Shown here one piece after another: positions 1-8,500 of a DNA stretch of 20,720 bases. Each line of letters starts with the position of its first letter. Positions within the stretch are counted from its first letter, which is position 1. Origin of the DNA: UBA1794 sp964439955 (lineage in GTDB: Bacteria; Bacteroidota; Bacteroidia; Bacteroidales; Bacteroidaceae); contig CAYTPX010000033.1 in the NCBI GenBank assembly GCA_964439955.1, positions 1-20,720 on the forward strand. The letters run 5' to 3'. A program made the position numbers and the translations under genes. The notes beneath the pieces were generated by a model, which was not told the origin of the DNA, did no database searches, and saw nothing but the letters and a program-made list of their open reading frames with translations.

Positions 1-1
1 C

Positions 2-298
2 GACAACCTCTATGGCAATTTCCGTGCCGATAACTTCAAGTTATACTACTACGGCGACGGCACCATCACCGCCCTGCCCGGCATCGAGGAAGCCCTTGCC
101 GACCGCACGCAAGACATCACCGTCTACACCGCCGACGGAGGCCTGCGCATCGAAAGTACCTACGACTGCACCGTGAACGTCTACAGCATCGACGGCATGC
201 TCCTCCAGGCCGTGCGCGTCAGCGCAGGCGGCAGTGAGTTCGTCGCATTGCCCGCAGGCAAGTACGTAGCCAACGGGAAGGTGGTCATCGCACAGTAA
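2..298 (+). CDS. C-terminal end of a secreted protein with a T9SS-like sorting domain (partial)
   Basis: This is the last 98 codons of a gene that starts before the window; the frame is open from base 2 to the TAA at 296-298. The first visible residues (DNLYGNFRADNFKLYYYG) resemble the final strand of a jelly-roll or carbohydrate-binding domain common in Bacteroidetes surface proteins. The last roughly 60 residues follow the layout of a type A T9SS C-terminal domain: a strand, then VNVYSIDGMLLQ, then LPAGKYVANGKVVIAQ at the end. Similar tails occur in the proteins at 5501 and 9599. The enzymatic or binding function of the main part cannot be seen. It is followed by hairpins and by the promoter of the B12 locus, so it is a separate transcription unit. 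Confidence 0.75.
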   Translation, partial: DNLYGNFRADNFKLYYYGDGTITALPGIEEALADRTQDITVYTADGGLRIESTYDCTVNVYSIDGMLLQAVRVSAGGSEFVALPAGKYVANGKVVIAQ

Positions 299-323
299 AA
301 GGCCCGCGGGACACAAACCCTAC

Positions 324-350
324 AGGGGCAGGGCTTCCGCCCCTGCCCCT
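324..350 (+). terminator. Hairpin after the first gene, possible terminator
   Basis: A perfect 10-bp stem (324-333 with 341-350) and a 7-nt loop lie 25 nt after the stop of the upstream gene. The bases after it are C-rich rather than T-rich, so intrinsic termination is only plausible. Confidence 0.4.
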
Positions 351-402
351 TCCCCGGGAAGCGCCGCACGGGCTTGTGAAAAGCACCCACGGAAACGACA
401 GG

Positions 403-438
403 AAGCCCCCGCACTTTTTCTGGAAAGTGCGGGGGCTT
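403..438. repeat. Palindromic intergenic repeat copy, possible terminator
   Basis: A perfect 15-bp inverted repeat (403-417 with 424-438) encloses the 6-nt loop TTCTGG. The core CGCACTTTTTCTGGAAAG is one copy of a repeat family that recurs near 4191, 9512, 11131, 12910, 16075 and 20686. It may stop transcription of the upstream gene before the B12-locus promoter. Confidence 0.65.
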
Positions 439-506
439 TCCACGTTTTCCCCACAGCCTGCCGGGAAAGGCCTCCGGGAGGGAAACAGAAAAAATAGGCC
501 ATCCGC

Positions 507-537
507 TTGCACGGGAAGGGGAAAAGCCCTACCTTTG
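507..537 (+). promoter_or_regulatory. Bacteroidetes-type promoter of the B12 locus
   Basis: TTG at 507-509 and TACCTTTG at 530-537 are separated by 20 nt. This matches the primary-sigma consensus of Bacteroidetes (TTG, 19-21 nt, TAnnTTTG). Transcription would begin just upstream of the cobalamin riboswitch, as expected for a B12-repressed transport operon. Confidence 0.8.
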
Positions 538-540
538 CCA

Positions 541-735
541 CCATATCCGGGTTCGCCCCGCAAGGCGATGAAAAGGGAATCGGGTGCAAATCCCGAACAG
601 TCCCGCTGCTGTAAGCCGCAAGGCCGCAAGGCCGACCGCGAGACCCACGCCGAAAGGCATCCACTGGAGTGCAGGATACTCCGGGAAGGAAGGTTTCCGC
701 AAGCGGTAAGTCAGAAGACCTGCCCGGAGAAACGC
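541..735 (+). promoter_or_regulatory. Cobalamin (adenosylcobalamin-class) riboswitch
   Basis: The conserved blocks of the cobalamin riboswitch are visible in order: AAAAGGGAATCGGGTGCAAA and the following ATCCCGAACAGTCCCGC with GCTGTAA (about 570-614), a CCACTG-type segment near 661, GGGAAGGAAGG near 683-693, and the B12 box AGTCAGAAGACCTGCC at 709-724. It lies directly after the promoter at 507-537 and 175 nt before the BtuB-like gene. Bound cobamide should reduce expression of the downstream transport genes. Exact ends are estimated. The downstream stem at 847-864 could be part of the expression platform. Confidence 0.93.
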
Positions 736-846
736 ATGTTTTGGCTGCTTTCGAGGAAAAGCCCGAGCAAAAAAGACTGAAAACGTCCCGCCCCCGGCCA
801 TACCTTTTCACCCAAAGGCGGCATACGTTTTTCCCTTTCCCGCTCC

Positions 847-864
847 CCGCGCACGGACGCGCGG
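847..864 (+). promoter_or_regulatory. GC-rich hairpin between riboswitch and btuB start
   Basis: CCGCGC (847-852) pairs with GCGCGG (859-864) around a 6-nt loop, 46 nt before the ATG at 911. It has no T-run. If it belongs to the riboswitch expression platform, control would act on translation rather than termination. This is inference from position only. Confidence 0.35.
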
Positions 865-910
865 TTCCTGTCTACGAAAACGGCTGCCATGCCACCGAAA
901 CGTAAACAGG

Positions 911-2947
911 ATGAGACTACCACTCCCCTTCCCCCTGCTCTTCTTGGCCGCCATGCTGGCCGCCACCCCACTCGCCGCGCAAGACGACGCCCCCGGCCAT
1001 ACCGGCACGAACCACCTTGGACATGGGGCGGATACCGACAGCGTGACCAACCTCCGGCAGCTGGAGGTGACGGCACAAAGCTACGAGGAGGTGATTCCCG
1101 CGCAGCGGCTTACGGGCGAAGAACTGGAACAGATGAACAGCCTCTCCGTGGCCGACGCCCTGCGCTACTTCAGCGGTGTGCAAATCAAGGACTACGGGGG
1201 AGTGGCCGGGCTCAAGACCATCAACATCCGCAGCATGGGAAGCGAACAGATGGGTGTCTACTACAACGGCATCCAGCTGGGCAACGCGCAAAACGGGCAA
1301 GTGGACCTCGGGAAATTTTCCCTTGAGAACATAGAAGAGATAGCCCTCTATAACGGCCAGAAAAGCGATATCTTCCAATCCGCCCGCGAGTTCGGCTCTT
1401 CGGGCAACATCTACCTCACCACGCGCCGCCCCCGGTTTGAAGAAGGCAAGACGGCCAACCTGCGCGCCTCGCTGCGCGTAGGCTCGTTCGGCATGGTCAA
1501 TCCCTCCATCCTCTATGAGTACAAGATTTCCGACCGCCTGAGCACCACGCTCAATGCTGAATGGACCACGGCCAACGGCAAATACGACTTCCGCTACCGC
1601 CGCCGCACACCGGCGGGCGACATAGCCTACGACACGACCGCCACGCGGCAAAACGGCGACATCGACGCCATGCGCCTCGAAGCCGGGCTGCAAGGCAGTT
1701 ACGACCGCGGCTCTTGGCGCGCATACTTCTACCACTACAGCTCGGAACGCGGGGTGCCCGGCGCCATTGTCAATAACGTCTGGCGCAACGGCGAACGCCT
1801 TTGGGACCGGAACAGCTTCGCCCAAGGCTCGTTCCAGCACCGCTTCTCGCGCAAGCTCCAGTTGAAAGGGAATTTCAAGTATGCCTACGACTACACGCAC
1901 TACGTGAACAACGACGAGAAACTCATCGCGGTGGACAATACCTACAAGCAACAGGAGGCCTACGTCTCGGCCGCGCTCTGCTATGACTTGATGAAGTGGT
2001 GGCAAGTCTCGGCCGCTTACGATTTCCAGTGGAACAAACTCTCCGAATACGCCGACGTGCACCGCAATACCCACTGGGCTTCGGTGGCCACGGCACTCAC
2101 TTTGCCGCGACGGCTCAAGCTGCAAGCCAGCCTGCTGGGCACATTTGTCGACGAAGAGGCGCGCGAACGTACCGAACCGCCGTCACACCACGTATTCACC
2201 CCCGCGGCCTTCCTCTCCTGGCAGCCCTTCAAAGCTGGGCTCGTGCTGCGCGCCTTCTACAAACAGGCGTTCCGGATGCCCACGTTCAACGACCTTTATT
2301 ACACCGACATGGGCAACGCCTCGCTGCGCCCCGAGAAGTCTACGCAATACGACGCGGGGCTGACCTACAGCCTCGCCCGCCCGGGCCGCGTTTTCGCCTT
2401 CATGGAACTCGGGGCCGAGGCATACTACAACCGCATAACCGACAAGATTGTCGCCTACCCCAAGGGGCAACAATTCCGCTGGACGATGCTCAACCTGGGG
2501 AAAGTGGACATACACGGGGTGGACGCCCATGCGCGTTTCGTCGTAAAGCCATGGAAGGACTGGACCTTTACGGCCAAGCTGCAATACACCTACCAAGAGG
2601 CTATCGACGTAACCAACCCCGCCGACACGTACTACCGCGACCAGATTCCCTACATTCCCTGGCACAGCGGTTCGGCCATCCTCATGGCCCAATGGAAAAA
2701 GTGGCGCCTCAACTACAGCTTCATCTACGTGGGTGAACGATATAACCAACAGGAAAACATACAATACAACCATACCCAGCCGTGGTACACGAGCGACCTT
2801 TCCCTCTTCCGCGAGCTGGAGATGAAGCGCGCACGCTGGAAATTTACCCTTGAGGTGAACAACCTGTTCAACCAAGACTACGAAGTAATCATCAACTACC
2901 CCATGCCCAAGCGCAACTACCGCGCGGGCGTCGTGGTAGAACTTTAG
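911..2947 (+). CDS. btuB: TonB-dependent outer-membrane cobamide receptor, BtuB-like
   Basis: This 678-residue protein begins with a signal peptide (residues 1-23, ending LAAQ), then a short His-rich linker, a TonB-box-like LRQLEVTAQ (48-56), a plug domain (about 60-165) and a long beta-barrel region ending in the terminal strand YRAGVVVEL. Its length fits a BtuB-type receptor without a large extra N-terminal domain. It would move cobamides across the outer membrane using TonB energy. Substrate assignment rests on the cobalamin riboswitch immediately upstream and the BtuG-like gene 9 nt downstream, the arrangement known from Bacteroides B12 loci. The ATG at 911 is chosen because the signal peptide follows directly. 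A receptor for another ligand is unlikely given the context. Confidence 0.88.
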   Translation: MRLPLPFPLLFLAAMLAATPLAAQDDAPGHTGTNHLGHGADTDSVTNLRQLEVTAQSYEEVIPAQRLTGEELEQMNSLSVADALRYFSGVQIKDYGGVAGLKTINIRSMGSEQMGVYYNGIQLGNAQNGQVDLGKFSLENIEEIALYNGQKSDIFQSAREFGSSGNIYLTTRRPRFEEGKTANLRASLRVGSFGMVNPSILYEYKISDRLSTTLNAEWTTANGKYDFRYRRRTPAGDIAYDTTATRQNGDIDAMRLEAGLQGSYDRGSWRAYFYHYSSERGVPGAIVNNVWRNGERLWDRNSFAQGSFQHRFSRKLQLKGNFKYAYDYTHYVNNDEKLIAVDNTYKQQEAYVSAALCYDLMKWWQVSAAYDFQWNKLSEYADVHRNTHWASVATALTLPRRLKLQASLLGTFVDEEARERTEPPSHHVFTPAAFLSWQPFKAGLVLRAFYKQAFRMPTFNDLYYTDMGNASLRPEKSTQYDAGLTYSLARPGRVFAFMELGAEAYYNRITDKIVAYPKGQQFRWTMLNLGKVDIHGVDAHARFVVKPWKDWTFTAKLQYTYQEAIDVTNPADTYYRDQIPYIPWHSGSAILMAQWKKWRLNYSFIYVGERYNQQENIQYNHTQPWYTSDLSLFRELEMKRARWKFTLEVNNLFNQDYEVIINYPMPKRNYRAGVVVEL

Positions 2948-2956
2948 CATTGCGGG

Positions 2957-4141
2957 ATGAAACGAACCACTTCCATACGCCGATTGATACGCACAGCGAC
3001 CCGCAACGGGCTGCTGCTCCTTGCACTCGCCGCCGCCTCCTGCCGGGAAGACGAGCTGGTCGTCCCGACGGAATATGAGCTGCTGGCAGGAGAAGAGATT
3101 ACCCCGGAGGCCGACCCACAAGGGCTTTACCTGCTAAACGAGGGCAACATGGGGAGCAACAAGGCGACCATCGACTTCGTGGACTTCCGCAATGCTTACT
3201 ACGTGCGCAACCTTTATTCCGAAAGGAACCCCACGGTCGTCAAAGAGCTGGGCGACGTGGGCAACGACATCCAGATCTACGGCAGCAAGCTCTATGCGGT
3301 CATCAACTGCTCGCACAAGGTGGAAGTCATGAACGCCAGCGACGGCCGCCGCATCGGCCAAGTGGACATCGCCAACTGCCGCTACATCAGTTTCCACAAG
3401 GGGTACGCCTATGTGAGTTCCTATGTAGGCCCCGTGCAAATCGACCCCGACGCGCCCCAAGGCGCGGTCTACCGCATCGACACGACATCGCTGGAGGTGA
3501 CAGGCCAGGTAACCGTCGGCTACCAGCCCGAGGAGATGGAGTTCGTGGACGACTACCTGTATGTCGCCAACTCCGGCGGCTACCGTGCACCCAATTACGA
3601 CAACACCCTCTCGGTCGTAGAGCCGGAAGGCATGAAGCAAACCTCCAAGATTGTCGTCGCCCCCAACCTCCACCGCGTCCGCAAAGACCAGTACGGGCAA
3701 CTCTGGGTAAGCTCACGCGGCGACTACGGGAGCACGCCCTCGCGCCTCTTCGTGCTGGAGAAAGAGCCGGGATACAACCGCATGTACGTGAGCGACACGG
3801 TAGACGTGCCCTGCAGCGAGCTGGCCATCCGCGGCGACTCCCTCTACTTCATCTCAACCCAATGGGACGAACAGACGGAGACCAACAAGGTGAGCTACGG
3901 GATCATCGACGTGCGCACCCACGAAGTGCTGACCGACCGCTTCATTACCGACGGCACGGAGGCCGACATCACCGTGCCTTACGGCATAGCCCTGCACCCC
4001 AGCAACGGGGACATCTACGTGGCCGACGCAAAAAACTACGTCTCCAGTGGGAAACTCAACTGCTACACCCGCGAAGGGAAGCTCAAGTGGAGCGTCCGCG
4101 CGGGCGACATCCCCTCACGCATGGTATTCCTACCCAAATAA
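2957..4141 (+). CDS. btuG: BtuG-like surface lipoprotein, beta-propeller cobamide-binding protein
   Basis: This 394-residue protein has a lipoprotein signal peptide with a lipobox at AASC (Cys29), followed by acidic residues (CREDE), the pattern of Bacteroidetes surface-export lipoproteins. The mature part is a DUF5074/YncE-type propeller, starting with GLYLLNEGNMGSNKAT (56-71) and containing repeated blade motifs such as PEEMEFVDDYLYVANSGGY and PYGIALHPSNGDIYVADAKN. BtuG of Bacteroides thetaiotaomicron, a very tight B12 binder that caps BtuB, has this fold and operon position. It begins 9 nt after the BtuB stop, so the two are probably co-transcribed and form a complex. The name rests on fold and position, not on an alignment. 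Confidence 0.85.
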   Translation: MKRTTSIRRLIRTATRNGLLLLALAAASCREDELVVPTEYELLAGEEITPEADPQGLYLLNEGNMGSNKATIDFVDFRNAYYVRNLYSERNPTVVKELGDVGNDIQIYGSKLYAVINCSHKVEVMNASDGRRIGQVDIANCRYISFHKGYAYVSSYVGPVQIDPDAPQGAVYRIDTTSLEVTGQVTVGYQPEEMEFVDDYLYVANSGGYRAPNYDNTLSVVEPEGMKQTSKIVVAPNLHRVRKDQYGQLWVSSRGDYGSTPSRLFVLEKEPGYNRMYVSDTVDVPCSELAIRGDSLYFISTQWDEQTETNKVSYGIIDVRTHEVLTDRFITDGTEADITVPYGIALHPSNGDIYVADAKNYVSSGKLNCYTREGKLKWSVRAGDIPSRMVFLPK

Positions 4142-4150
4142 CCCACAGCC

Positions 4151-5428
4151 ATGACCCGGAAAACCGCCCCCGCTTCCACAAGAAACCGCCCGCACTTTTC
4201 CCGGAAACATGCGGCGCGAACCTGCACCCGCCTCCGCCTGACCCGTGCGGCGGCGCTGCTGGCCGGCGCACTGCTGGCGGCCTGTCAGGATGAAGTGCCC
4301 ATGGTCAGCCTCGGCATCGACGAGGAATACTACCAGCCCCGCATGTCCGCGCTGCGCCTCACCCCCGCCTTCACCGGCGAAGCCTACTGCTGGACACTCA
4401 CCACGCCCGGGGGGAAGGACAGCATCGTGGGCACCGCGCAGTCCTACACCTTCGTGCAAGCCGAGGAAGGCACCTACGAACTGTGCTTCGAGATAATCGA
4501 CCCTGCCAATCCCTACAGCCACACGGCGCGCATCCACGTCGTGCATGAAGAGACGGAATACAGCCCGTACATCTCCGAGGTATGCGAGTACCGGCCCGCC
4601 CCCGGGCAGTTTGTCAACCTCCTGCCCGCCTATGAGGAGGGAGACACCGAAGAGGACATGCGGCTCAAGGCGGAGGAATCCATCGGCGGGCAGAACGACG
4701 TGATGGTAAGCTTGGGCGGATTCGGGGGATACATCACCTTCCGCTTCGACCACACGGTGATGAACCGCCCCGGGGCGCGGGACTTCGCCATCTACGGCAA
4801 CGCGTTCTATGCCGACGCCGACCCCACCCAGAGCGGGGGAAGCGCGGAGCCCGGCATCGTAATGGTGGCATTCGACGAGAACTGCAACGGCAAGGCCGAC
4901 CCCGAAGAGTGGTACGAACTGGCCGGAAGCGAATACGACAATCCCGAAACGCGCAAACACTACTCCATAACCTACCTGCGCCCCGAGGAAGGGAAACCCG
5001 CCGTGACCGCCTCGGGCTACATAGACCTCGAGCACATTGCCTGGTATGACAACTACGACTCCTGCGGATACATCGCCCAACTCACCGCACACACGCAAGA
5101 CTACTACCCGCAATGGATAAGCGACGACAGCCTCACTTTCGGGGGAACCCTGCTCCCCCCCAACGGGGAAGACCTGAGCGGGACAGGGCGATACTACGTA
5201 CTCAAGGCCTATGACTGGGGCTATGCCGACAACAAGCCCAACAGCAACCTGGAAGACATCAGCTTCGACATCGACTGGGCCGTAGACCGGGACGGGAATC
5301 CCGTGGCACTGCCCGGGGTAGACTTCATACGCGTCTATACCGGAATCAACCAGCAGTGCGGCTGGATCGGGGAGACATCCACCGAAATCACCCGCGCCGA
5401 AGACCTAAACCTGATTGCCGAAGAATAA
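4151..5428 (+). CDS. Surface lipoprotein with PKD-like domain, B12-locus accessory protein
   Basis: This 425-residue protein starts 9 nt after btuG. The lipobox is LAAC with Cys45, followed by QDE, again suggesting surface export. Residues about 60-132 look like a PKD/Ig-like domain. Residues about 138-425 form a second domain with GGFGGYITFRFDH, DFAIYGNAFY, an acidic loop DENCNGKADPEEW that could bind calcium, and YVLKAYDWGYADNKPNS. Bacteroides B12 loci encode extra surface cobamide-binding lipoproteins (BtuH and others); this gene is a candidate for such a role, but I cannot assign it to BtuH. The N-terminus is odd: 31 mostly basic residues precede the hydrophobic core, and codons 14-19 are a copy of the dispersed intergenic repeat. 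No other ATG fits the frame. Confidence 0.8.
   Translation: MTRKTAPASTRNRPHFSRKHAARTCTRLRLTRAAALLAGALLAACQDEVPMVSLGIDEEYYQPRMSALRLTPAFTGEAYCWTLTTPGGKDSIVGTAQSYTFVQAEEGTYELCFEIIDPANPYSHTARIHVVHEETEYSPYISEVCEYRPAPGQFVNLLPAYEEGDTEEDMRLKAEESIGGQNDVMVSLGGFGGYITFRFDHTVMNRPGARDFAIYGNAFYADADPTQSGGSAEPGIVMVAFDENCNGKADPEEWYELAGSEYDNPETRKHYSITYLRPEEGKPAVTASGYIDLEHIAWYDNYDSCGYIAQLTAHTQDYYPQWISDDSLTFGGTLLPPNGEDLSGTGRYYVLKAYDWGYADNKPNSNLEDISFDIDWAVDRDGNPVALPGVDFIRVYTGINQQCGWIGETSTEITRAEDLNLIAEE
4187..4216. repeat. Dispersed repeat copy inside the 5' end of a reading frame
   Basis: CGCACTTTTCCCGGAAA at 4191-4207 matches the core of the intergenic repeat family. The arms CGCCCGCA (4187-4194) and TGCGGCG (4210-4216) pair with one bulge. 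In the reading frame it encodes residues 14-19 (PHFSRK) of the lipoprotein that starts at 4151. Confidence 0.6.
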
Positions 5429-5500
5429 GCACACCCAAACGAAATACGGACATTCGCGAACGTCATACATAAAGAGTACTAACCTAAAAAACGTAAAGAC

Positions 5501-8500
5501 ATGAAAAGAACCCTATCCCTCTGCGGTGCATTGCTTGCAGCGGGAAGCCTCTTTGCACAGGACATACCGGCCACCGTGCAAGGCCAGCCGCATCCCTACG
5601 GCCAAGCCGCAGGCACGACAACCCAACAGGCGGAGACGCTCCAGGCGCTTCCCGCCCCGGGCGGGGACAACTTCTCCATGGATGACATAGAATTCTGGGT
5701 GGGCGAAGGAAGCAACCGGGCAGCCTTTGCCGTACAGTGGAATGACCCGCGCGAAACGAACGCTTTGGTTTGGGGCTACTGCTTCGACGGGGACAAGTAC
5801 GGAATAGACCTCGTCCGCGACATCGCAGCCGCCGACCCGCGGTTCTATGCCATGATCCAGTCCACCAGCCTAGGCTACACCATCTGCGGGCTGGGCTACG
5901 ACCTCGACGGCGACGGCGAAATCGCCCTGAAGAACAGCGCGACCGGCGAAACCATCTACCCCGACGAGGACGGCATATTCATCAATTCCAACGGATACGA
6001 CTACGACAACTACAGCGCCCTTGACGAAGACGACTATTGGGGCGCCGGATGGTACGAAAGTTACTGGTCGTATTGGGTTTCCGACGGAGGAAGCGGCTTC
6101 TCCTACAGCAACCTCGGCGCATCCAGCCGCCAGTTGTCGGACGGGAGCTGGGACGGGTGGAACTTTGCCGCAGGCATGACAACCACCGGCTTCAAGGACT
6201 TTGCGGCCGCACCCGCGCCCGGCTACACCAACGGCAGCTTCTTCCTGCGCTCCGACGGCAGCTCTTCGCGTATCGACTTCCTCGACGACAACGGCGGGTG
6301 GGAACTTGACATCTACTCCGCCGCCAATACCGGCGAAAAGCTCCCCGCCACGCTCCAAAAGCCTTATGTCTTTTCCGGGAAAGTGCTGCTCCTTTCGCCG
6401 GAAAGCGGCAAGGTTATCGTGGCCGACGCAGGGACGCTCGTCAAAGAAGGCGAAATCCCCATCGCGTCCCCCCGCTGCTTTGCCGGGACCACTCCGTCCC
6501 AAAGCTACATAGGCACGGACAACGGGGTGTATCCCGTAGACCTTGACAACTTCTCCGTAGGGGCGCGCATCGAAGCCGCAGGCACTGCCGCAATCCAGAC
6601 CCTCATCTGCACGCAAAACCGCCTCTTCGCGCTGGACGGCGGAGGAAGCGTCCTAAGCATCGACCCCGCCTCCGGACAAGCCGAGGCCTTGCCCGTCGGG
6701 AACTGCACCGGGCTCGTGCAGACGGCAAGCGGGGCGCTCTGGGCCGCATGCGGGAGCACGCTGGTGCGCATCGACCCTGCCACGCTCGAAACCACGAGCA
6801 CCAGCCTCCCCGAATATGCCCCCGCCGGCAAGGGATTGGCAGGCAGCAGCGAGGAAGAAGTGCTCTATTTCGCCAGCGGCAGCAGCACCGATTCTTGCTC
6901 CATCTTCCGTTTCGAGCCGGACAACGCGGCCAGCATCGAGTCGCCCTTCTTCTCCTTGGACGAGAACCGCCACGACTTCCCCTACTTCACCAGCCCCGCG
7001 CCCACGCTCGATGCCAAGGGGAACCTGCTCTACATATACGCCCGCACGGCAAGTGGCGGGGAATTGGCCTACACCGTAGAGGCCACGAGCGGTGCCGTGC
7101 TGTCGGAAGAAGAAAACGACGGGACGGTATATACGGCAGCCGCGTTCTTCCCCGACGCTTCCCCCAGCTTCAGCGGGCTGGAAAGCAGCCTCACCTTCCA
7201 GATTAACGACCCGGCACGGACGATTTCCCTTGCCGGGACGTACAGCGACCCCGACGACGTGGACGCAAACATCCAGCTCACCGCCTCGTCCTCCAATGAA
7301 GAAATCCTACAAACCTCCCTTGACGGGGACGGAAACCTGAGCATCACGCCCGTCGAGGGGCAAAGCGGGTCGGCCGAAGTGCTGCTCAGCCTGCTCTCCC
7401 GCGGCACGACGGTGGAAAAAAAGATTGCCGTAACCATCAACTGCCCCTTGGAAGGCATCGAAATCCCCGACACTATCTACATGAAGACCGGGCAGAAAGA
7501 CACACTGGAAGTACGCTTCATACCCGAAACGGCAACGAACCAGAGCGTAACCTGGAAGTACGAGAGCTACAGCATGGCCAACATTACGAGCGCAGGCATC
7601 ATCACGGCACGGAAAGCTGGGGAGACCTACGTCACGGCCACTGCCGCAGACGGCGGCTTCACCGACACTTGCCGCGTATTCATCAGCGACCAACCCGTCA
7701 CCGGGCTCCGCTTCTTGCAAGACACGATTGACGTCTACGTCAACCGCTACGACACGTTGGAATACGAGGTGCTCCCCTCGGACGCAAGCACGCAGACCAT
7801 GTCTTGGGAAGTGGAAGACGCAAGCATCATCAGCTTCGCCACCTACAGCCAACGCATCACCGGCTTGCAAGAAGGCACGACCCGCATCTTCGGGACTACC
7901 ACCGACGGAGGCTTCCGCGACACCTGCGTCGTACGCGTAACCTTCCTCCCCGCCACCGCCATATCGCTGGAGGAAGAAGAGGTCTGGCTCACCGCCCCGA
8001 ACAGCCAGGTGCTGGACATCCTGCCCGAACCAGCCAATGCCAGCAACCAAGACTTCTCGGCTTATGCCGTCAATCCCGCCGTGGCGGAAGCCACCACCTA
8101 CATCAACAGCACCGGACTCACGGTGCGCATCAAAGGGCTCACCGAGGGAGAGACGCAAATCGTAGTGCAATCCGACGACGACCCGGGGCTCATCGCCATC
8201 TGTACCGCGCACATTTCGTATGTCCCCCTGCTCGGTTTCTCACTCAACCGCAACGACACGATCCTGGCCGTGGGGCGGAGTTTCACCCTTTCCAAGCAGT
8301 TTGAACCGGAGAACGGCGCAAGTAATGACACGGTGGCCTTCACCTCTTCCAACGAGACGGTGGCAAGCGTGAGCAGTTCCGGCTATGTACGCGCCCTTTC
8401 CGCGGGCGAGACGTCCATCGTCGCCACCACCCGCGAAGGAGGATATACAGACACGTGCCACGTGACCGTCGTGGAAAGCATCCCCTTGGAAGGCATCAGT

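Noticed and set aside
376..780. Frame of 134 codons covering the promoter and riboswitch
   Set aside because: It covers the conserved cobalamin riboswitch and a palindromic repeat, so it is noncoding.
917..2125. Minus-strand frame of 402 codons opposite the BtuB gene
   Set aside because: Shadow frame; no start context or motif, and the plus strand is a complete TonB receptor.
6366..6416. Repeat-like CTTTTCCGGGAAAG and CGCCGGAAAGCG inside the 1328-residue gene
   Set aside because: The segment encodes a normal propeller strand (VFSGKVLLLSPESGK), so the likeness to the repeat is probably chance.
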